Shown here: positions 14,373 to 27,300 of the stretch, piece after piece | Layout of the letters: each line of letters begins with the position of its first letter | Position numbering within the stretch: the stretch's first letter is position 1 | Source of the DNA: Diploscapter coronatus | Lineage: Eukaryota > Nematoda > Chromadorea > Rhabditida > Rhabditidae | Reading direction: 5' to 3' | Assembly (NCBI GenBank): GCA_964036155.1 | Contig: OZ038422.1 | Location: forward strand, 29,349,201-29,413,200 | DNA length: 64,000 bases | The notes under the pieces: model-generated | Database searches by the model: none | Told to the model about the DNA's origin: nothing | What the model saw: only the letters and a program-made list of their open reading frames with translations | Program-made: the position numbers and the translations under genes

Positions 14373-14660
14373 TTATTTTACACAACGACGAAGGTTTCCG
14401 GTAGATTTTTAGCTCTCGAAAAGTAGATCTGTCGATTTCTAAGCTATCATCAAATAATCAGATAAAGAAAACGAAGAAATTATCGAAATTTTACGACCTA
14501 AATCATCTTTCTCAAAATCTATAGAATAATGCAGGGAAAGTTATTGAAAATCGTGTCAAAACCTTTCTTTGCACTAGAATATTCTAATTTCTGCAAACTG
14601 ATAAGATTTTGATAAGATAAGGTCGGAAGTCAGTGAAAATCGATAAAATCTCACGAAAAA

Positions 14661-15092
14661 TCAATAAACTCGACCATTTTGTAAAAAGGCGTTGTAAAAT
14701 GGAAGAAAGGAGACGATATCGATTTTTCGCTGGAAAAAGGAATTTTCAAAGCGACATTTTTTGAAAATCCCGAAAAAATTATTTTTACAAAATACGTGAG
14801 TATTTGCAAGAACGGTGTAAAATGAGAAAGCATCGATAAAGTTATAAGTGAATTGAGGCCTTCGTACATGGAAAATACGGTGGTTTTCTACTTTATCCTT
14901 GCCGGAAGCCACGTCCATTATTCTAACTTTTGCAGTTTCTCGGCACGGATCAAGTGGAACAAACATAGATATACACTTGAGCGACGCATAAATAAGGTTA
15001 TTTGTGATTTGTGATAGGTTTGATCCAAATGATATTGATTTGAAAAATGAATGCTTGAAACAAAAAACGTCAATTTTTAAAATTACGGACAA
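14661..15092 (-). other. 143-codon open frame of unknown significance
   Basis: The longest uninterrupted frame in the window outside exons (432 bp) and it begins with ATG. It is rich in Phe, Ser, Ile and Asn, with no recognisable motif, and starts about 230 bp downstream of the stop of the coiled-coil gene on the same strand. At this base composition a frame of this length is uncommon but not impossible by chance. It may lie in 3' UTR or intergenic DNA. Confidence 0.2.
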
Positions 15093-15325
15093 ATCTCAAG
15101 CACTCTAAAGAATGATAGTACAGTAAGTAACAAATTGATCATCAAAATATGGATTTTCGGAATCCCTTTAATCCGAGAAAAATCGAAAAAAAATCAGGAT
15201 TTTTTAGGTTTTCATAAAAATGCACAAAAATTTCTAAATTTTTCAAGAAAAACTGCAATCTTTTCTGAACCTCTAGCATTTTCCCGAATAATTCAGAAAA
15301 TTTTTAATTTCCAGAATGTGTCCCC

Positions 15326-18300
15326 CTACTTTCGATGTCCGTTGGTCAGATTGTTGGTGCTCGTGGGACGGGACGTTTGTTTCAGCTGACCCATGTGGCC
15401 GCGTTCCATGAAATTTTCCTGAAAAGTAGGTCTTTAAAATTTGAAGGACACTCACAAGATGTTCCAAGAAATCTTTTTCTTGAAAAAACTAATTATTCTG
15501 CAGTGATTCATTTTAATCTGAAGGAGATATGAAAAGTTGAGTGGAAATCGTGCTCAATAATATTTTTGTATGATGTATGCTAAAACATCGATTTTAGAAG
15601 GATAAAATTGGGAGGACTGATAGTAAAACAGCTTTCGAAAATAGAGATAAAATGCTACCTTTGATCTCAACTGATCCCTAAGTTTGGCCAACTTTTCGAG
15701 AACCTCGTTTTGGCGATCCAGGGTCCGCTTCGAGTTGAACGAGCGATATGCGGGGCTCTGGAAGAAAAGAAAATTTTGCGAACTTCCGTTTCATCTAACG
15801 GTATTTTGCAGCTATGAAAATATTTTTTAAAGAAAAAATGAAATGTATTTTCATGACTTATAAAATATGATAATTTGTGAACTTGATAATACTCGATAGG
15901 CCCGAAATTGTATTAGAAAGATTTAATTCTATCTAGCCATGTAGGACATTTTAAACATATTTTTAAACACTTTTAAAAGCAATTTTAGAAATTGATTAGT
16001 GAGCCATCGAAGTTGTATCAAGTAAATCTCATCTTATTACATATCAAACGTGAAACATATCTATCAAATTTTAAAATAGGCAGAAAAATTGCCTTACCAT
16101 GCTCTTGAACCGTCCCAGATTAGGGTCGTCTTCGTGCTTTCCATTCTGCGACAGATTCAGGTTGGATCCTCTCAAGTCGCGCATCGAACCGTACAGCGAA
16201 GCGATCGACGGGGTTCGGCTGAGAGAGGCCTCGGCCTTCCTGCGGACTGCCGGTGCGAGAACATCCTGCAAATTATTACTTTTTATCCTCAAGATGTTTT
16301 TGAAATCCTTTACAATTTTTTAAAATCTAAATTTGAAGCATTATAAAATGTTTGAAAAATAAGTACTGAATTTTGCAGTTTTGTAATTCTGTAATTCGAG
16401 ATATGTTACCAAAGTTGTATAAATGTTTGAGTGTTAGGTTACATTGATATCCATCTTTTTCTGGTTTACCTCAAAAATACCTATCTCGAAGTTTCAATAT
16501 ATGAATCAAGCTACAAAATTCGAAATACGTTTCAAAAGTTCAATAACATTCGAGGTTATCATTCGATCTTGATTTCGAAGTTCCATCCTGATCAAAACTC
16601 GACTAAATTTAAAAATTAAAGAAAAATTCGCACCTCATCATGTTGGCTGCATCCCTTTTCTAGTAGCTTCTTGTAATAGACTGTCTTTTCAAGCGGTGAA
16701 GTTCTGCCTCCATTCAGGTAATACTGAAATCGAATTTACAATTTTTTTTTTAAAGCAAGAGCTTAATTTAGATCAAAAATTAAAAATGTTGGTGACTTTC
16801 ATTTTTAATCCGGACTTAAATTTATGGCCTTTTTCGCAAAATTCATCTATTTTCAAGTCGAAATAATATTGGTAAAATGGAGAAACAATTAAGAAAAATA
16901 ATTTCTCATTAATTTCCTACCTGTGGTGTGCCTCCCAAAATCATCCTGCTTCGGATTTTCGGTGTCTCGAAAATCGTTTGTGAAGTTTCATCCTCAACAC
17001 GAATAGATGGGGCCGGGGAAGCGGAGTGTCTGAAATTAGCATAATTTATTTTTGTATTTTTAGTCTTACTTTAACGTTCTGATAATTTGCATCCATTTTT
17101 AAAATCACTAGCCTTTCTTAGGATTTCATAAGGGCGAAGTTAATTTTTTCCTATTTTGTTTGAGAAAGTGAGATTCAATCTTGCTTTTCTGCAATTGAAA
17201 TCCGAAATTTTAGCCCACGTCATATAAAATCATAGAGTCCCTTTACTATGATTCAGTCCAATTTGATGACCGAATTCGGCTGTAAAAGTTGGCTCATCAA
17301 AAATTCGAAACTTCCTTATCAAATTTCAGCCCAAAACAATGATGAGAAGAAAGAAAAGGAAGTGTGCAAGTTTATCTTTCCATAGAGCTAATTGCTCATA
17401 ATTCAATAGTTTGATGACAATCAAAATAATGAAATCGTCATTTCATTATTGAAATTTTTGGATGATTTTGATAGATTTCAAAAAATCAACAAAATAGTTG
17501 TAAGAAAAATATGCTGCTAGATGATGCTCGAACTAGATTAAAATTTTGACAAAAAACCAATCCTTCTGAAAATCTTATGTGCTGCCCCAAACATTTCAAT
17601 TTTCTGCGTTACAAGACTTGCTTATTGTTGAGAGCAACAATCATATCCGACACTTTCCAAGTAATGAATCTCATCTCTAACAAAAAGCTTCAAAAATGAT
17701 ATTATTTCTGAGAGTTCTTGGTATATAGAAATTAGCATACAGCTTCATCCTACTATTTCTGGTTAGAGATAGCGAAAAAGGCGACTAATTTAAAGAATGC
17801 TAACTTAAAAATTGCAAAAACTTGATTGGATAGCCAAATAATTTCCCCGACTTACTTGATAGGTGAGCTTGGAGGCAGCACTTCTTCGGACGAAGTTGAG
17901 GATTCTGTGCCGATTGGGGAGTCGAAGCCTCTCATTTCGATGGGGTGTCTTTCTGAAATCAAAATCTCATATTAGTTTCAAGAAGTTCCATAAATTTCAA
18001 TTTTTTAAAAGATAAATGATGCTTGCCAACAGTCAGAAGTAGTAGAAATGAATAAATTTTCCAATATGCATAGAAATTTCATAATTTATCGAATTCTATC
18101 GCTGAATGATAATTCCGCTCAGGACCTGACCTCAGCATATAAAACTCGAAATTTTATCGAGAAAAGCTTGATCATTTTTCATCATGAGATTTCTCAAATG
18201 TATTGACATAAAAGACCTATTTTTCATTTCTTTTAAGCTACGCTAATTTCCTACCTGTATGATTTTCCTGTCCAAACTCTGCGCCGTTCACCGCTTGTCG

Positions 18301-21300
18301 TCGATTTCGAGTCGAAATTGGAGCGAACAAAGCACTCTGAAAATCGGGAACTAGGAAAAAAATCGGTTTTTTTTCAGAAAATTTCATAAATCTCTATATT
18401 GCGTTATGAATAAATTGAGAATATTAATGTGCTCTCAAAAGAATGAAAATAATTATGTTCTAGAAAAAGCAGGAGACATGATACCATAAAAATTCGATAA
18501 TTGAAAATTCGAATAAATAGTTAAAGTTAATTAGATAAGTTTCAACTGCTAGAGATAACAAGGCAAAATTCACGAAACTGATTTACCAACATATCTGTAT
18601 AAAAATTCCTTAAAAATCAAAATAAACTGGAGCTAATTAGATAGGCTTCTGAGTTTTCATATAATTAACTTTAGCCCAGATGCACGATTTGAGTGAAATA
18701 AATATAAAAGAAAACATGGTAATAGTTTCTGGAAGTATTATCGTAAAAACTAAAAAAATCAATTTCTGGAGTAAAATACTGACTCATATTTTCCGTACAA
18801 GTAAAAGGTAGAAGCAATACTATTTCTCTACGCGTGAATGAAACCTTTTATGCTAGTTTTTCTTTTCTCACCAAGTCAAGTGCACAGTATAAAAACCCAC
18901 CCCCTATAATATGCGTAAAGAATCTGGAAATAGGTAAAAGTAAGGTATGAAAAACGGTAATTTTCTTTACACCAATAATCTTCTCGGACAATAAATTATT
19001 GTAACACTCGTTGAAAGTCTAGAAAATTGCATTTTTCAAGGTAAAGATAGTCATAATTAACCGGTCTAGAAAATTCTGAAAAATGGACTCTCCTAAGAAA
19101 GCTTACAAAGACTATTGTTTTGTATAGAAAAGTTCTTTTTTTATTTTAGAAAATACTCATTTTCCCAAAAAAAACCTATTCTACCGTACCTAAATTTCCC
19201 TTTTTGTCTAATCCATTCTCTAAAATCTCGTTTTCCGATTCTAATGCGCGAAGATTAAACTAAAGCGATTTACCCATTTTCCCATTCAAATGCGGTTCGA
19301 TTATTCCATAACATGTCAAGATGGATCCAATCAAAAAGAATGAGAAAGTTCTTGGAAAATATAAATGTTCTAGAAAACTTTAGGAGCTCTCTATCAATTT
19401 CGGAAGAAATATATTTTAGATAAATTTTGACAGAATTATTAAAAATTATTCAAATAAGTTGCAAACTCATATTATTTTGAGTGGATTATTAGAAATGATA
19501 GTCAGTTAAACAATAATAAACAATAAAGTTACGCGAATATTTGCTGCAAAGTTCGAGGGTCATTCAGTAAATCCGTTCTCGAAAAATACTCCGATAAGCC
19601 CCAAGGTCACTTTATTTTTGGTGTCAGAAAAAAAATCAAGCAGAAAGGCGGGTCTCTAAAAGAATCAGCGATATGAATGAATGATGGTCGCTTGAAACAC
19701 TGAAAGAAAATCGAGAACATTTTTCGCGTTCGGGAAAATCGGCGCTCTCAAAAAAGCGAGATAAAATCAATTTCTCGGCAAAATGCAAAAAATCAAACTA
19801 ACCTTAAAAACGGGGCAAACGTGTGAAAAAATCAGAAATATCAAGGCGAGAGATCGATAAATCTCGCTTATATTTTCGACAAAAGTGTAAAAATTCGTTT
19901 GCAAATGCAAAACGAAATGCCAAAAGTCCTAGCTTCGAGGAATGATAGAAATTTTGAGAATGTTTCGAGGAAAGGGCAAAACGTTCGAATTTTTGGTCAG
20001 ATAATGTAGCCAAGAGTTTGCCATGTCAATTTTAAAAAAAAATTCCGAAAAGAATATTAAATCAGTTTCAAAGAAGCTAGTTATAAACTTTTGCTAAATT
20101 AATAGATATATCAACTTGCATATTTGCCAAAAAGAAGTTAAATAAAATAAATAAAATTCTTCAAAAAATTAAAAATGAGCTTTTCATCAATTTTCAACAT
20201 CTGAAATTGATCAATCTCGGTTAGTCAGCACTCGCAGTGAAAGAAAAGAAAATATGATCAATAAAGGCGACCTAAATGAAAGAAATGAGATAGAACCATT
20301 GGGCAGATGATCAGAGAGAAGATGAGAAATAGAGGAAAGAGAAATAGTATGGGAAAATGACGAGAAAAGAAATAGAGAGAGAAATATCATTAATCAGGCA
20401 AAAGAGTGAGAATAACCCTCGGAATGAAAATGAATGACATGCTCGATGAAAAGGCAAGAGGAAAAGCACTTGGGGGTTTGGAAGTAAAACAAGAACCCTC
20501 TCGGTTCTAAATGATGATGAAAGACCTGGCGGAATTTCTCGCTCTCTTATTTTTCCTCCATCTCTACCTTTTATCTATCTTTTCTACATACTATTTCATC
20601 ATTCCTAACATTTTTCCTACCTTTTCCCATACTATTTCATTTTCTCGCCATCTTTTCCCCGTTACTACAAATATCCCAGCTGTTGTGTCTATTTTTTCCT
20701 CTACAAAAAGTCCTCGGACTGGGAAACAGAATGCGGAACGCTCTATAGGAAAAGGGAATAAAGAAAGGACACAAATAGCCACACACAGAAACTATATGCA
20801 ATTTCACACCAATACTTGAATTCTTTGAATCTCTTATTTTCAACTATCCCCCGCTTTTCTTTCTTTCTCTAAACTATAGCATCTCACATCAAATTTCTTT
20901 ATCTTTTTTTTTAAAAAGCTCTTTATTTTTTCTCTAGGCCATCTAAATTTCAGGCCTCCCTCAAAAATCTATTGTTTTCCAATTGCTCTTTTTTTTTCTT
21001 TTTTATTTTTTGGCAAAAGAAGTTTTGCAAAATCACAATCCCCGGCTCTATTTACTACTTTACTTTTTGCCCCACATTTTACCTCTACACTACATGTGCT
21101 CCGAGAAGTTTCACAAAACACATTTCGCTGGTAAAGCTCTGATTTCTTCGCGTTTTACGACCGATGTCCGGCAAAATCGTAAAAATGTAAAATCGGAAAA
21201 GACGTTGGAAAAAAAATTTCAAATTCAGAGGGATCTATGCATTTTTTATGAACTGGGGAACAAGTAGGGAAATTTGCATGGATAATGAAATGAGTAAAGG

Positions 21301-24300
21301 GATAAGTCTGAGGGTGGTAAAGATAGGTTTCAGGGAAGATAAGATTGGTTAAGAAAATGATGAATATAATAGATCGTTTGCTACTATATGAATTATATCA
21401 ATTTAAAACTATCAGAATAGGATCAATCATATTGCTGTCCATGATAGAAGTGAAAGAATTTCGGTAACAGATTTTACAAGAAACCTGTGGCGATCATACC
21501 CGATAGAATGAAACATCATTTCAAAGTTCTAGAAACCTACGCCTGGTATTTAAAATACCTATTTATAAAAAAAAAAAAAAAAGGCTCAGTAAATGCCGAA
21601 AGAGGAATTTGAATTGAAGTATCGAATTACACAGATTGCCACGAAGTATTGTGAAGGTAAAAATTCGAATTATAAAAGTCCACATTGGAACCTACATCAG
21701 CAGTTTAAATAGCCCTATTCTTGAAGAAATCATTCTAAATCTTTGCTGTTCGCAATAAGAAATGTTCTCGAATTGCAGCAAAATACCTCGCGAGAAAAGG
21801 GAGTGCTCTTTTCTTTCTTTTATGGTCCGGTTTTCACGAGTTTTGACTAGGGAAAATATCTCAGACTGTTTTCCAAATCTATTTCCTACCACATAAATTT
21901 TTCTAAAACCGTTCTGAAATTGGTGCAAGCAATTTTCGGATTAAAAAATATTTTACGTACTCGTCAAAGTGGGCTAATTTTAGCCAAAATTTAGAGTCCA
22001 AACAAAATTCGGTACTAATCTCAAAATTATTGAAGACCGCCATATTTCAGCGAAAAATGGTCTATTTTAGTCGTAAATTTTTGGTGTCTCCGAGTTTTCT
22101 GATAATCTCGAAATGGTTGCAAAATTTTCCATTCAAAAACCAGTTTTTGAGTATTTTGGCGATTTTTGAGAAGCTCGGTATTTTTTAAAGGTTCAAAGCA
22201 ACTCATCAAACTTGTCATTTTTGAGAGATGAAAAAAATTTGACGTTCTGGAAAAGAATATCAAAAGCCTCTAGTCTAGATGTAGAATAACAATAGAATAT
22301 CAGAGCATAATAAAACTTGTAAATGAGAATATCATGAATAATAAGTTTAAAGAATTTAACGAGTTACTCAGTATTTCAAAAGTGTTACTTGCATAAAATA
22401 CAGAAAAACTAAATTAAATACTCAAAATTCGAAATTAATTCCGGAAAGTTCTAATTTGTTTCACTCGTCCGAAAGAAGAAAAATGTCCCGTGACACCAAT
22501 TTTATCAGTAGTTTTGTCAGAGAAAATCGGGTGAACAATTAATGACAGGAATAAGTCCCCGTGCTCATTACCTGCTTCTCGAAATTATCTCATTCCATAG
22601 TTAAGGATAGCCCTCGAAAATCATTTGGAATAATTTTTGATCATTATCAATAAACCATTTTATCAGCTACTTCTGATTAAAGGAAAAGTCCGCAACGCCT
22701 AACTTGCAAATGTCCGTAATAAACAGAAGGAGAGCAGGAAAATTACACAAATGCGCCAAATGAGTCGTAAAAATTCCGAGAGCTCAGAACACAGGTGAAA
22801 AACCTCGTCCTTGATTAAAGATAAGGTGAGAAAAACAGGTTGATATAGTTTTTGAAACCCTGATTCAGGAACATTTTTGGGTAAACGTAAAATGAAAATA
22901 GTCTTGAGGAAGCAATTTGATAATTTCAACAGGGTCTGAGCCATACCGGTTAATTACCGAGTAATAAAAGGATCGTAAAATTGTTGGGGTTTCATTTTTG
23001 CAAAAAAAATGAAAATGCTATGACTTTACGGTGATGAAAGGTAAAATCAATTTTAGTTTTGGAAAAGATAGAAATAATCTAGCAAATGACTGAGATAGAT
23101 TATCATTTTACCGCTATCTGAAACGTATATTAAAAATTTTTGGTGAAAAATAAGCAATAGTAGCTAAAATTCAATAGAGTTCGGCTATTTTTACGAGGAA
23201 ACTCGTCAAATTTCGCGCGCAAAGATTCGCTTTCAAAGCGCCGTAAATTTCCCATGAAAATGTGTGAAACAAGCTTTACGCTACTCATTTTTCCCGAACC
23301 ACATGGTCGTTGTCAGGAAAATGAACGACTTTGAGAAACGCGTAAAAATAAAAATAAGTCGCACTTTACAAAAATCATAGAGTCAGTAAAAATTATCATC
23401 CCCTACTGCATTTTGGCAAGGTAAATAAAGTTCAGTACTTTACAAAATTCGACGTGTTTTATCAGAAAGTTATCATATCGTAACGCTCAACATAAATAAG
23501 GAGAAAATAGAACATGTGCTTTAAAAATTCAAAAATAGTAAATTTCTCGATACTTTATCCCGTAAATATCCCCACTCTGATAAACCCATTAACGGAAATG
23601 ATAGATAATTTACAGTAAATCAGAAACTAGAGCGTGAGAAGATATGAAGGAACTGCGCAAGACGATAAACATCGTTTGCAAGTTAATAAGGCCACCCTTC
23701 CTATCTAGCGTACCAAAAATTTTTGCCCTTTCAAACCCACTTACCTACCAAATACCTAATAATCGCCGTATTGACCTTTTCTTTTATCAAAATGAGCTTG
23801 GATCAAAAATATTTCAGGCTCTTTTGGCTTCCCATACTTGAATATAGTAGAAAGTAGTTTTCGGCAATTTGGTATCAAAGAAAAGGTTAGGAAAATATCC
23901 CAGTCTGTATTCTTTTTCTGTCCTAAAATATGGAGTTAGATTTTTCTGACAAACTATAATCGATTATACCCTATTTCGTCATAATCTCCTCATTGCAAAA
24001 TTTTTAAGAACGTAGAGAAATTCTTACGAAAGGGTAAAATTGTGAGAAAATAGTGTGGGAATGATAAGCAAACCTGACATCAATCAGTGAACAAAACTGA
24101 TAAAATCGAAAAATGCTCCTTCAAAAAGGGGTTAAGCCTAGCAATAAGTCAAATCATGAAGGGGTTAAACATGTGCAAAATGGGAAATTATAAGTAAGCA
24201 GTGATATAATAATTTGATCGATCGTTTTTAGGCGATAGATGCCAATCGAATATCAATAACTTAGTAGTCCAGAAATTATAACATCTTTTCTGAAACATGA

Positions 24301-27300
24301 AAAGTGGATCAAATAAATTCTGGTTTGGTAAGAAAGAAAGACCATAAGACTTGGGGATCAATGCGAACTTTCTGATCAAAATGTCTTCAATTTGAAACCT
24401 ACGAGACAAAGTTGTATAATGAAGTCTTATCATAATCAAAAATACCGTACTATTTCTAACCATCACAAATATTCTATTCTCAAAAAGGCACCAACCTTAT
24501 AATTCCTGACTAAGCACTCAGCATTGCTTTGTTTACTTTGAAAGGTAATAAAACTTGGTACGTTTGAGTACGCCCGATTCCGATTATTCAGTCGAAATAA
24601 ATCGAAAAAGCCCATTAGCCCATTCACAAATCGGTCATAAATATTCCTCGTATCACAATATCGTGATTTAGTTTGATTTAAAGGCACAAACAAGAAAGTT
24701 TTAAGGAATTTGAGGAATTTCTAAATATGTTTCGAAATTCCATTAAAAACAACAAAAGTGTAGTTTTAATAGTGCTAAAAATAGATCGGGTATAATTATC
24801 AGTTAAAACTTCAGGCAGTCAGTTCATGGAGGTTTGAATTATCGCTTTGGACAAGTTTCAAAATATTCTAATACGTTTGAAGGATTAATAGCCTTAGTCT
24901 AAGTTGACTAGAGTCTGGTTAAGATGTGAAAATATAGAAAAAAAAATTCCCATTAAAATTTTTCCCAATTTCCATTGCAACACGTGGAGCCATAAAATTT
25001 GTCCAGAAAATTGACAAGCTCAGAATTCTAAAACGGTAATAAAATTCCCCACTTCTAATTTGATAATTGATCATTTGCTAATAAAGCCCCATATTCCTAG
25101 GTCATAAAATAGCGCGCAATTAATTTTAGGAAAATTTTAACGAGTCTGATTTTGGTTCCTAATAAAGTCTCAGTAATTACTGGATTAGTAAGTAAGACAA
25201 TATCGCAACTATTAGACAGGAGCTCTAAATAGGTATGAGATTTTTAAAATGATTTTGAAAAAATATATTTAAATCAAATAACAGCGTGCAATGAGGGTAG
25301 AGATTTTAATAATGAACCTATGATGATACTTTCTAATGATTTTCAACACTATTAAAGAGTGATTCTTATAAGTTTAAGATTTTTCAAAAAATTAAAAACA
25401 AAAAAACGAAACTAACCGAAGCGATGGATTTAGCGGAATCTCTGGGAGATGTCGGGGAGCGAGTTGCCGTCGAGGCTGGAGACGACGCAGTCGGGTAGAC
25501 ACTGAACATTTTCAAAGTTTAAAGTTCATCTTCACAGAAAATCTTACGAAACTATGGGATTTTCAATAGAAACGTTAAGGTGGAAACACAGAACTATTGT
25601 TTTGTCAATGTGTCACTGTAAGAGCTTTTCTGAGAAACATATCAGAATAAAGATGTAATGTTTATCACTTGTGATACGAGAAAAAGTGTAGGATAAACTT
25701 TTTTGAACGCATGTAAAGGAAAAACTTTAAAATCAGCCATGACAAACTTCTGCAAAAAAGAATAAGCTCAACCAACCCCTTATCATTCTCATTGTCGTTG
25801 TGGTCCTTGGTTTGAATGATTAGCGTGCGGTTCAGGTCCTCGGAAAGCTGAAATTTAGAAATGGCATAATTTCTAAATGCTTGCATTTTTCTTCAAAAAT
25901 TAGCATATTTTTAAAATCTAGCATAATTTCCTACTTGATCAACCAACTTGGGCTTCTGCTTGTAGGCATTGATGATGCCGATCGCGGGAGAGGGCGAGTT
26001 TTTCAAAATCGGCAGAGCGGAACGTCTGAAAAGCATATTATTCAGATTTATAAGAATGGTAAACATGGAACATTGCAAACAACTGCTTAATAACTGAAGT
26101 CATGTAAAACACCTTGAAACATAGAATTAATTCTACCTCCCTTACGTACTTTTCACTTTTGGTGATTTTATAGCTATCTACAGGATATCACTTTTCGAAA
26201 AGTTCAACCTTATAAACTCCATTTTTGAATTGTAAAATCAAAATTAATTTGATTCTTTTGCCAACTCGTATAGCCTCATAGAAAATCCGTCATGTGTAGA
26301 AGTCCTTCAGGTATAATTTTTTTGTAAATGCTTTCATATATGTCTATCAGATCAATTCATAGAACTTCATTCTTAGACTAAGCATTTTTGAAACTTATCA
26401 ATTTGAGCTATCGAATAATTTAAGAATTACACGAAAGTGGGTAAAATTGTTCAAAAATTTAAAATTCGCTAACCTTGTAAACCCTGCGATGCCGTTCTCT
26501 TTTTCCGCTTCGAGTTTCTCCTTTTTGGTTTCTCGCACCGAAATTCGACCTGGCTGCCGTCGTTGGAAAGTCGGCTGACTTTGAGGTTGGCTGTGTTGAA
26601 TGATTATTGGTCTCTGAAAATGAAATCATTCATTTTTTGAATCATAAAAACTCGAAATTTTCGAAAAATAGGCTTCAGAAAATTTCTTTAAAAATCAGGT
26701 ATGGACAGACTTTTAGAGTAGTCACGATATCTTTCTGTATTGTCGAAATAACTACTATCTCTATGGAAGAAAATAGGCTTTTGAGAATTTTGAAAAGTCA
26801 AGTTAGCAATTGCCGTGACTCTTCAAGGCAAAGATAGGGAAAATTTGATTTTTAATTTTCAGCTTACGGCAATTTTAAACAATTTATACAAATTCAATAC
26901 CTGCACCGGCTCGTTCCGTTCTTCCCCACTCGACGAACTGCCGACCGAAAGCGATGCCGACTTCGAGAGAGGGGCGGGCTAAAATGAAAACTTTCAGATT
27001 TTCGTTTATTCTCGGTCTACAGTATTACGCGATTACTCACTGAGTCAGTACAATTTTCAAAGAAGTTAAGACATTTTGAAACGTAATTTTTTCGTTATAT
27101 TTTCAAAGATTTAGATTTTTATGCTATAGAGTTAGACGAGTATTCGTTCACTGAATCGACGAAATTTCCAACGAAGTCAAGAAATTTTTGAAACTCGCCT
27201 TAGCCGGTTCTGATCGCCTCGACTTGGAGTTGACTACAATTTCATCCTGCTTGATTTTCTGCTGTCGTTCGAATTGACGCACCTGAAACTGGTATTTATT

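Larger units (their letters stand above)
946..15325. other. Long AT-rich stretch without a recognisable gene
   Basis: About 14 kb downstream of the coiled-coil gene. Open frames here are short, with codon use like background and no recognisable domain. What can be seen is purine/pyrimidine-asymmetric repeats (near 5.1-5.5 kb and 8.9-9.2 kb), a poly-A tract near 12.57 kb and a TAATTA cluster near 14 kb. Small GC-richer patches near 7.5, 8.2 and 12.4 kb do not form exons that I can support. Confidence 0.6.
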
